Source of the DNA: Salimicrobium halophilum
GTDB taxonomy: Bacteria > Bacillota > Bacilli > Bacillales > Halobacillaceae
Direction: 5' to 3'
NCBI RefSeq assembly: GCF_900100295.1
Contig: NZ_FNEV01000003.1
Coordinates: 1-64,000, forward strand
Length of the DNA: 64,000 bases
In this document: piece after piece, positions 35,191-41,204 of the stretch
Position numbering within the stretch: the first letter of the stretch is position 1
Layout: each line of letters opens with the position of its first letter
Translations under genes and position numbers: made by a program
The notes under the pieces: model-generated
The model's database searches: none
Told to the model about the DNA's origin: nothing
What the model saw: only the letters and a program-made list of their open reading frames with translations

Positions 35191-35212
35191 CCCCAATTAT
35201 GTCGAATTGGGG
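35191..35212. promoter_or_regulatory. Inverted repeat upstream of the amino-acid permease
   Basis: CCCCAATT-ATGTCG-AATTGGGG: 8-bp perfect stem 29 bp before the permease ATG, followed by AAAAAG. On the plus strand it is too A-rich downstream to be a good terminator; on the minus strand a T-rich run follows. It may be an operator or an attenuator-like hairpin. Confidence 0.6.
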
Positions 35213-35241
35213 AAAAAGTATTTTAGGAGGATGTACACCTT

Positions 35242-36702
35242 ATGGCTATAAGGGAAAGAAAGAAATTAGAAAAATCGCTTAAACCACACTGGGTCTGGGC
35301 AATCGCCTTCGGTTCCGCCATTGGTTGGGGAGCTTTTGTATTGCCACCGGACTGGATGAGCGATGCGGGACCAATGGGAGTCATCATCGGTATCCTGCTC
35401 GGGGCAGCACTTATGATGGTAATCGGGGTCAGTTACGGCTTCCTTATTGAGAAGTTTCCCGTTACAGGTGGAGAATTCGCCTATGCCTACATAGGATTCG
35501 GACGTCAATTCGCCTTCGTGGCCGGTTGGTTCCTTACCCTCGGCTATATGTGTATCGTGGCACTGAACGCATCCGCGCTATCTCTATTGGCCAAGTTCCT
35601 GTTCCCGGATATTATGGCGATTGGAACGATGTATACCGTCGCCGGCTATGATGTTTCTATTATGCAAATCTTAGTATCAAGTCTTGCTATTATAATCTTT
35701 GGTCTGTTGAATATTCGCGGGGCGAAGTTCTCAGGTAATATCCAATTTGTATTTGCAATGATTCTTATTACAGGTATCGTTCTGCTAGGACTTGGGGCTA
35801 TCTTTACAGAAGGACCAAGCTTATCGAATGCAACTCCTGCATTCAAGCCTGATCAATCGATGATCATTTCAATCTTGACCATCCTGGCACTTGCTCCATT
35901 TGCTTATGTCGGGTTCGATAACATTCCGCAAGCTGCGGAAGAATTCAATTTCAAACCACAGAAAGCTTTCGGCCTTATCATCTGGTCTCTGCTCGCTGCT
36001 GGACTTGCTTATTCAGCAATGATTCTTATTACTGCAAGTACGATGCCTTGGCAGGACCTTCTGGGCGTCATCGATTCCCAGAATATCGAGTGGGGTGTCG
36101 GTTATGCCATTGAGAGTTATATGGGGCGTCTCGGCGTATTCATCATTGCTGCAGCTGTCTCTATGGGTATCTTCACAGGGCTTAACGGCTTCATGATTTC
36201 ATCAAGCCGTCTTACGTTCGCAATGGGACGGGCCCGCATTTTGCCTAATGCGTTCCGTCAGTTGCATCCGAAATACAATACACCTTACGTAGGCATCATT
36301 TTCACCGTTCTCATCTGTCTGATTGCTCCATGGTTCGGACGTGAGGCACTACTTTGGGTGGTGGACATGTCTTCTACAGGTGTAGCAATCGCTTATTTCT
36401 TCTGTACAGCTACAGCATTCAAGTATTTCGCGTTTTCGGAAGCAGGCAAAAAGAAAAATCCGAAAGCTGTGGTCTCTCCAGGTCGGAAAGTATTCTCTCT
36501 TCTCGGTTTGTTGAGTGCTCTCGGATTTCTCGTGTTGCTACTGTTCCCACCGTTACCATCGTCGCTTGGACAAGAATCTTATATCGCGCTCGGCGTATGG
36601 ATCTTACTAGGAATCGTTTTCTACTTTGCGAACCAGAAGCGGTACAATGATATCTCAAGAAAAGATATGAATTATCTTATTTTAGAAAAAGAAGAAGTAT
36701 AA
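35242..36702 (+). CDS. APC-family amino-acid permease
   Basis: 486 residues with about 12 transmembrane helices. The N-terminal half has the APC consensus: WAIAFGSAIGWGAFVLP (TM1 with the unwound G-S-A-IGWG motif) and VTGGEFAYAYIGFGRQFAFVAGW. Proton- or sodium-coupled amino acid or amine uptake; the substrate cannot be told from sequence. Monocistronic, flanked by a hairpin upstream and a strong terminator downstream. GGAGG lies 10 nt before the ATG. It is the first non-surface gene after the exported-protein cluster and is compositionally like the housekeeping part. Confidence 0.9.
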   Translation: MAIRERKKLEKSLKPHWVWAIAFGSAIGWGAFVLPPDWMSDAGPMGVIIGILLGAALMMVIGVSYGFLIEKFPVTGGEFAYAYIGFGRQFAFVAGWFLTLGYMCIVALNASALSLLAKFLFPDIMAIGTMYTVAGYDVSIMQILVSSLAIIIFGLLNIRGAKFSGNIQFVFAMILITGIVLLGLGAIFTEGPSLSNATPAFKPDQSMIISILTILALAPFAYVGFDNIPQAAEEFNFKPQKAFGLIIWSLLAAGLAYSAMILITASTMPWQDLLGVIDSQNIEWGVGYAIESYMGRLGVFIIAAAVSMGIFTGLNGFMISSSRLTFAMGRARILPNAFRQLHPKYNTPYVGIIFTVLICLIAPWFGREALLWVVDMSSTGVAIAYFFCTATAFKYFAFSEAGKKKNPKAVVSPGRKVFSLLGLLSALGFLVLLLFPPLPSSLGQESYIALGVWILLGIVFYFANQKRYNDISRKDMNYLILEKEEV

Positions 36703-36710
36703 TACAAAAA

Positions 36711-36739
36711 GAAAGCCGACTGTTATGAAGTCGGCTTTC
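36711..36739 (+). terminator. Terminator after the permease
   Basis: GAAAGCCGACT-GTTATGA-AGTCGGCTTTC, perfect 11-bp stem, 8 nt after the stop codon, preceded by an A-run and followed by a T-rich stretch. Confidence 0.9.
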
Positions 36740-36768
36740 TTCCATTTAATCTTCTATAAAATCCCAAA

Positions 36769-36811
36769 AAAAGCCAGCAGAGAATTGAGTGATAATCCTC
36801 TGCTGGCTTTT
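36769..36811 (-). terminator. Terminator of the lipoprotein operon
   Basis: AAAAGCCAGCAGAG and CTCTGCTGGCTTTT pair over 14 bp around a 15-nt loop; on the minus strand a T-run follows. It closes the unit ending at 36827. Confidence 0.88.
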
Positions 36812-36826
36812 AAAATTTGATTGATT

Positions 36827-37078
36827 TTATGATTCGCCTTCTACACGGCTATCAAGTATCTGCTCTTCGCTCAAGTTTTGAGGCAACTTATGGATGCGAT
36901 AATCATCTTTACCAGGGTTGTACTGAAAAGAATAGCGCTTTTCCGCCTCTCCCTCATCCACGACTAATTGAAGATCTTCTCTATTTTTGCCGAAATCTTC
37001 CCTATCAATTTTTAAAGCTTTTGCAACTCCGAGTACATCTTTTACAATTGGATTCAATTCTTTTACTGTGTAAGCCAT
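36827..37078 (-). CDS. Small hypothetical protein paired with a lipoprotein
   Basis: 83 residues, no signal peptide or membrane segment, acidic, with helical predicted character in the N-terminal half (YTVKELNPIVKDVLGVAKALKI). I do not recognise a family. The start ATG follows GGAGGGATAGC, and the gene lies 12 nt downstream of the lipoprotein gene, so both are one operon. Its cytoplasmic location beside a lipoprotein may imply a regulatory or chaperone-like relation, but nothing in the sequence shows it. Confidence 0.75.
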   Translation of the reverse strand: MAYTVKELNPIVKDVLGVAKALKIDREDFGKNREDLQLVVDEGEAEKRYSFQYNPGKDDYRIHKLPQNLSEEQILDSRVEGES

Positions 37079-37090
37079 GCTATCCCTCCA

Positions 37091-37813
37091 TTAAGCACTC
37101 ACAAAAACGGTTGCACTTTGCAGAGCCTGTTTAGATACCTGTTTGATTTGACCATTTCGAAACGCTTCTCTTTCCTTATCATAACTTAAATCGATGATTT
37201 GTCCATCATCAATCATCATATATACTTCAGCATTCTTGCCGGCTTCAGGAATATCACCTACGTTTATCTCTACTGCTGTGAAGCCCATAAGGACCTCTAC
37301 AGCCTGACCATTTACTTCTGAGAATGTATATTGAGTAGCTTCATTCAATTCCTCTTCAGAACGTGGTGTACCGTTTACATTGCCATCCTCAGTTGGAGTT
37401 TCCTCTGTTTCTCCTTCAGAAGAACCCTCACTTCCTTCATTCGTTTCTCCATCATCCGAAGAATTTTCTGAGCTATTTGTAGAGCTGTCAGCCCCGGAAG
37501 CGTCAGAAGATGAATCTCCGGAATTCGTATTGCCGGAATCAGATTCTGATTCTGAACCGGAAGTTTCCCCTTCACCTGAAGATTCTCCAGTGTCCGAAGA
37601 GTCTTCTCCACTTGCGCTATCATTATTATTATCAGAGTCAGAAGAAGTCGCTTCTCCTGTTGCATCTGACCCTTCTCCTTCTTGCATTTCTTTCTCTTCA
37701 GCTGATTTATCCGAGCCTTCCAGGTTGTCGGCATTCTCCACATCATTTCCGGAGCATGCAGCTACTATAATAGACAACGAAAGAATCATGAACAAATACA
37801 CAATACGTCTCAC
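37091..37813 (-). CDS. Lipoprotein with long Ser/Asp/Glu/Gly-rich linker
   Basis: 240 residues. Lipobox IIVAAC at residues 15-20, so a membrane-anchored lipoprotein. Residues about 25-145 are low complexity (Ser, Asp, Glu, Gly, Asn), a flexible acidic stalk. The C-terminal ~90 residues form a compact domain (QAVEVLMGFTAVEINVGDIPEAG ... AEVYMMIDDGQIIDLSYDKE) that I do not recognise. The stalk resembles wall-spanning linkers that place a domain outside the peptidoglycan. First gene of a two-gene operon. Confidence 0.8.
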   Translation of the reverse strand: MRRIVYLFMILSLSIIVAACSGNDVENADNLEGSDKSAEEKEMQEGEGSDATGEATSSDSDNNNDSASGEDSSDTGESSGEGETSGSESESDSGNTNSGDSSSDASGADSSTNSSENSSDDGETNEGSEGSSEGETEETPTEDGNVNGTPRSEEELNEATQYTFSEVNGQAVEVLMGFTAVEINVGDIPEAGKNAEVYMMIDDGQIIDLSYDKEREAFRNGQIKQVSKQALQSATVFVSA

Positions 37814-37961
37814 TTTGGTGCCTCCTTCTTTCTATCCGTTTGTCATTTCTTCCCTGATTATATCACGTTACCCGGCTATTAATCTATTTCAGATTGGTTA
37901 CAATTCGCAGAAGAATTACACACTTTTTATCTATCTGTTTTTTCCTGGGACGACAAACAAA

Positions 37962-37983
37962 AAAGCCGGCTTCTGCCAGCTTT
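37962..37983 (-). terminator. Short terminator after the sinR-sinI-linked gene
   Basis: AAAGCCGGC-TTCT-GCCAGCTTT: imperfect 9-bp stem (one mismatch) and tetraloop abutting the stop codon at 37983, followed on the minus strand by TTTTTTGTTTG. Confidence 0.65.
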
Positions 37984-38573
37984 CATTTAATGCGCTTCAT
38001 AGAAACCTGTTCTTTATTTCTTACAGCCCACGTACGGTATCCATACTTCAACCCATATCCTTCATAATCGAAACGGTGGATATGCTTTACGATCACATCT
38101 TTCACTTCCCGGTGATACGTAAAGAAGACGACAACCGGGTGATGAAGGGAGTCATAGAAGAACAAAGGATTCATGCTTCTCGCAATCTCACCGAACGGCC
38201 AAAATCCGTAATGGTCGAGCGTTTTTACGTAGGAATCATCGATGACGGCATCTTCATCCCAGGAAATATACTGACAGTCTGTATGAGTATTCAATAAATG
38301 ATAACAGGAAGCAGCCTGGATATATGATAAAGGTGATTCGTCACCAAGAATGCTCTTCATCATTTCTTCTTTCTTCTGATCCGGAGATATCGCATAAATG
38401 TCCCGATTTCTGCATTCAAGCCCCCATCCGGCTTTCACTTTCAATTGAGAAAACCGTTCCACGACCGGTTTTACATCATAAATGACATGCATCAGATTGA
38501 TGAAAGACGGTTGTCTCCCTCCATCGACATTCGTCTGAACAGCTGTCCGTTTGAAGGTTACCTTCCCCGTCAT
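37983..38573 (-). CDS. Hypothetical protein of the sinR-sinI unit
   Basis: 196 residues, no signal peptide, no transmembrane segment, rich in aromatic residues and His. I do not recognise a domain. It begins 12 nt after the sinI stop, has AAAGGAGGGGGCTT before the ATG and ends at a terminator, so it is the third gene of a sinR-sinI unit and probably under the same SinR-box control. Two conserved-looking stretches are IQAASCYHLLNTHTDC and HYGFWPFGEIARSMNP. Whether it acts in biofilm or matrix control is inference from position only. Confidence 0.75.
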   Translation of the reverse strand: MTGKVTFKRTAVQTNVDGGRQPSFINLMHVIYDVKPVVERFSQLKVKAGWGLECRNRDIYAISPDQKKEEMMKSILGDESPLSYIQAASCYHLLNTHTDCQYISWDEDAVIDDSYVKTLDHYGFWPFGEIARSMNPLFFYDSLHHPVVVFFTYHREVKDVIVKHIHRFDYEGYGLKYGYRTWAVRNKEQVSMKRIK

Positions 38574-38585
38574 AAGCCCCCTCCT

Positions 38586-38687
38586 TTAATCACATGACTC
38601 GAGAAATTGTTTCACATCTTCCAGCGACAGTCCTAAATTCTTCGCTTCCTGTAACAGCTCTATCCAATCCCGGTCAAGATGTTCCAT
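38586..38687 (-). CDS. sinI: SinI-family anti-repressor peptide
   Basis: 33 residues: MEHLDRDWIELLQEAKNLGL then SLEDVKQFLESCD. This matches the SinI/SinR dimerisation helices of B. subtilis SinI (LDQEWVELMVEAKEANISPEEIRKYL) in length and pattern. SinI disrupts SinR multimers, relieving repression of matrix genes. AGGAGG precedes the start (ATG 38687 or GTG 38690). It lies 17 nt downstream of the sinR-like gene, the reverse of the sinI-sinR order in B. subtilis. Confidence 0.85.
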   Translation of the reverse strand: MEHLDRDWIELLQEAKNLGLSLEDVKQFLESCD

Positions 38688-38704
38688 CACGGTGTCGCCT
38701 CCTA

Positions 38705-38935
38705 TCATTTTGCTTTCTCATCAGAAGGGTTGCTGGTATGGGAAATAAGATCCTCAAGAGGAACATGTAAAGAAGTAGCCAGTTTACTCATTACGATATA
38801 GGAAGGATTTTTCTGTACGCCACGTTCAATATTGCTGATGTAGGATTTCGATACTCCTGACCGCTTCGCCAATTCACTGACCGATAAACCTCTGCCAAGC
38901 CTAAGTACACGAATTTTCTCTCCAATCATCGCCAC
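38705..38935 (-). CDS. sinR: SinR-like HTH repressor without the C-terminal multimerisation domain
   Basis: About 76 residues (GTG at 38935, 9 nt after GGGAGG; ATG 38929 also possible). The HTH_3 domain MIGEKIRVLRLGRGLSVSEL with SGVSKSYISNIERGVQKNPS is very close to B. subtilis SinR (AGVAKSYLSSIERNLQTNPS), including recognition-helix residues. It stops after SNPSDEKAK, where B. subtilis SinR (111 aa) continues into the helices that bind SinI. Those helices are present only in the separate sinI gene just downstream. Four exact GTTCTTT boxes upstream fit autoregulation. Confidence 0.85.
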   Translation of the reverse strand: MAMIGEKIRVLRLGRGLSVSELAKRSGVSKSYISNIERGVQKNPSYIVMSKLATSLHVPLEDLISHTSNPSDEKAK

Positions 38936-38956
38936 ATAGTTCAACCTCCCACTATC

Positions 38957-39124
38957 GTTCTTTATAACGAATTATTTATTATAGTATACATCGTAATTTT
39001 TAAAATAGAAAGAACCAAAAACAACCGTATATTCTCAATAAAGAACTAAAGCTTCATTTCTCTCCGTTTTCCTTTTGATTTCCGAAGTTTTCATTATATA
39101 TTATTATTTTTCTTTTTAAAGAAC
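38957..39124. promoter_or_regulatory. Four exact SinR boxes upstream of sinR
   Basis: The SinR consensus is GTTCTYT. Exact matches: GTTCTTT at 38957-38963 and its complement AAAGAAC at 39009-39015, 39040-39046 and 39118-39124, all in the 237-bp region between sinR and the carboxypeptidase stop. They face each other as an inverted set, as at B. subtilis SinR targets. Probable autoregulatory operator. The rest of the interval is AT-rich and should include the sinR promoter. Confidence 0.75.
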
Positions 39125-39141
39125 AATATTTCTTATAAGAA

Positions 39142-39168
39142 GCGGCACCCTATTTCGTAGGATGCCGC
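39142..39168 (-). terminator. Terminator after the M14 carboxypeptidase
   Basis: GCGGCA-C-CCTA-TTTCG-TAGG-A-TGCCGC: stem of 6 + 4 bp with one mismatch, followed on the minus strand by T-rich sequence. Confidence 0.8.
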
Positions 39169-39181
39169 AACCGGTCAATCA

Positions 39182-40669
39182 TTATTCAACATCGAACGTA
39201 AATTCAATGCCACCTTCCATCTCATAATTCTCTGTAGATGTCACTTCTTTAATGAACATAGAGTACGTTTCTCCGGACTCGTAGCCGCCATTCGGCGGGT
39301 AAAGAAGGACTCTGTCTCCACCGCCTTGTACCGCTGACAATTCCACCTGCTGTCCACTCTCCGTCTGCACGTAGAAAGATTGCTCATTCAGGGAATCAGA
39401 AGTTAGGCTTGTATTAAATCGTACAGTAAATACATGGTCTGATGGTACCGTTTTATTCTCTTCCCACTCCTGGAATGCTTTAAGACCTTCCAGTTCTTCA
39501 TTAAGAGTTTCCGGCGAACAGTTCTCACAGGATTGGTACCAGCTGTAAAGTTGCATCATCTGAATAGGATGCAGCCGGAAACGCTCATCCATTGCAAGTA
39601 CTTGCGTATAATTTTCAGCGCCTGAATCAGCAAGCAATTGTTCCGTGCGATTATCCAGCCAAATTTCCGCCGGATCTCTGTAGTCACGATCGGCAATGAC
39701 ATACCCTTCTCTCGCAGCGTACAAACCGGCTACTTTATTATTCTCCCAGGCAGTAGGGAATCGCGCAGGATCTACATTCGTCGGTCCCGGATAAACGGCG
39801 AGTTCAGGTGTAAGGGCAGGCTGATCCCAATAATCGATGACCCAGTCCGTATAGCCGCTTCCATTGCTTTCGAAGTTGACGAGATCATATCCGCTGAATC
39901 TCGAATAGTTACGGGCAATACGGGAATCCCTGTCGTAATTCTCAGGTTCGATTTTATAATTCCAGTACATGATCTGTCCTGCCGTGTGATAAGAAATCGT
40001 CAGTTCCGGGTTCAACAGATACTGCAGGTCCCTCATCACTTTCGCTTCAGGGGCCTGGAGGGGATAGTCTCCTTTGAAGTTTTTATAACTTCTTGAAGTC
40101 TTCGTTACATTCTCCCATCCGGATGGATATTGACGATTCAAATCGATTCCCTGCGCATTCGCTTTCCAACGTTTAAAGTTGGTACTTCCGTTATTCCACT
40201 GAATCAGCTGGCTGTGAACTTCTTCCGGAAAAGCAGATAACCCCTTTTGCTGAAGCGTAACTCCGTCCGGATTCACCATCGGCACAAACCAGATGGTCGT
40301 CCCGTCCAGTACTTGTTTTGCATTGTATGTAGGAAAAGACGTTTCTCCCTGATATCCTTTCGCGTATTCCTCGATCATATTCATATTTAAAATCGTCGTC
40401 AGCCACTCCCTGGCATGATGAGAACCATTATAAAGAACATGATCTTCCCCGTAACCGAGTTTCACAAGAAAAATGTCACGATCGTAAACGGAGTCCCCGA
40501 TATCATACACTTCTACAAGATCCCCGTACTCCTGATCCAGCTGTTTTAGATCTCCCTGCATCTGTTCATATGTATATGTCGTATTTGTGTCCACAATTTT
40601 ATCGGCATGGGCCGATGCTGGAAAGGCCCATGCCAGAATAAAAAAGAACGCTATGCCAAATTTTTTCAT
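39182..40669 (-). CDS. Secreted M14 zinc carboxypeptidase with C-terminal SbsA-type Ig domain
   Basis: 495 residues. Signal peptide (1-22, ...PASAHA), M14 domain (about 25-340) with zinc ligands in YNGSHHAREW (HxxE, about 83) and ISYHTAG (about 225), substrate Arg in NFKRW/IDLNRQYP and the catalytic Glu in ALTPELAVYPG (about 287). Likely a wall-peptide (gamma-D-Glu-diamino acid) or general carboxypeptidase. The C-terminal ~85 residues are Big_5-like (core VFTVRFNTSL) ending TFDVE-stop. Overlaps the preceding gene by 4 nt (ATGA). Same terminal domain as proteins 5-16 kb away near secA2. Confidence 0.92.
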   Translation of the reverse strand: MKKFGIAFFFILAWAFPASAHADKIVDTNTTYTYEQMQGDLKQLDQEYGDLVEVYDIGDSVYDRDIFLVKLGYGEDHVLYNGSHHAREWLTTILNMNMIEEYAKGYQGETSFPTYNAKQVLDGTTIWFVPMVNPDGVTLQQKGLSAFPEEVHSQLIQWNNGSTNFKRWKANAQGIDLNRQYPSGWENVTKTSRSYKNFKGDYPLQAPEAKVMRDLQYLLNPELTISYHTAGQIMYWNYKIEPENYDRDSRIARNYSRFSGYDLVNFESNGSGYTDWVIDYWDQPALTPELAVYPGPTNVDPARFPTAWENNKVAGLYAAREGYVIADRDYRDPAEIWLDNRTEQLLADSGAENYTQVLAMDERFRLHPIQMMQLYSWYQSCENCSPETLNEELEGLKAFQEWEENKTVPSDHVFTVRFNTSLTSDSLNEQSFYVQTESGQQVELSAVQGGGDRVLLYPPNGGYESGETYSMFIKEVTSTENYEMEGGIEFTFDVE

Positions 40670-41127
40670 TGTTCTTCTACTGTACCTCCATATTCCGTCA
40701 AACGATTGGTCAATTCAAGAAATGATGCTTCATCCCCCTTATCGATCGCCTCGTCGATAAGACGGTGAATGTTCTCTTTCTCAAGTTCTTCTATTATCGT
40801 AGTTACTTCCGTAGCCGGAATCGTCGTCCGCTTTTCATAAAACGAATGGATGATCTGATGGAGTTCACTGCGAAATTGTTTGATATGCATGAGATCGATT
40901 ACCGTCATATGCAACACTTCTTCCCCGCTTTCGAAGGTGAACACATCGAATAAGTTATGGACTTTGTTCAAATCTTTGTTGATGAAAATCTCACTCGACT
41001 CCGACGGAATGAACTGATACGTCTCTTCATCGACATTCAATCGGACGTAAGAATGATCGAAAATGATTCTTAGAAACGGGCCGTCATCGACAATCGCATA
41101 TGGCTGAAGATGTTCAAGTTGCATCAT
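40666..41127 (-). CDS. IDEAL-domain protein
   Basis: 153 residues from ATG 41127 (GGGGTGG spaced 7 nt); the longer form starts inside that SD. The C-terminal part has HRLIDEAIDKGDEASFLELTNRL (about 118-145), the IDEAL motif found in Bacillus ComK/SpoIIIAC-unrelated small proteins such as YpiB types. The N-terminal 100 residues form a mixed alpha/beta domain (LRIIFDHSYVRLNVDE) not recognised by me. Cytoplasmic. Function unknown; translational coupling to a secreted carboxypeptidase is curious. Confidence 0.8.
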   Translation of the reverse strand: MMQLEHLQPYAIVDDGPFLRIIFDHSYVRLNVDEETYQFIPSESSEIFINKDLNKVHNLFDVFTFESGEEVLHMTVIDLMHIKQFRSELHQIIHSFYEKRTTIPATEVTTIIEELEKENIHRLIDEAIDKGDEASFLELTNRLTEYGGTVEEQ

Positions 41128-41204
41128 TCGCTTCCACCCCATTCAATCTGAATTTTCAGTATATTATACTATTATGACGGAAAATCCGGGAAAAATAAAG
41201 CGTT

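Noticed and set aside
37380-38297. 305-codon Ser/Pro/Glu-rich open frame on the plus strand
   Set aside because: It is antisense to the low-complexity lipoprotein stalk and to the 196-aa gene; no SD or family-like sequence. The repetitive opposite strand simply lacks stops.
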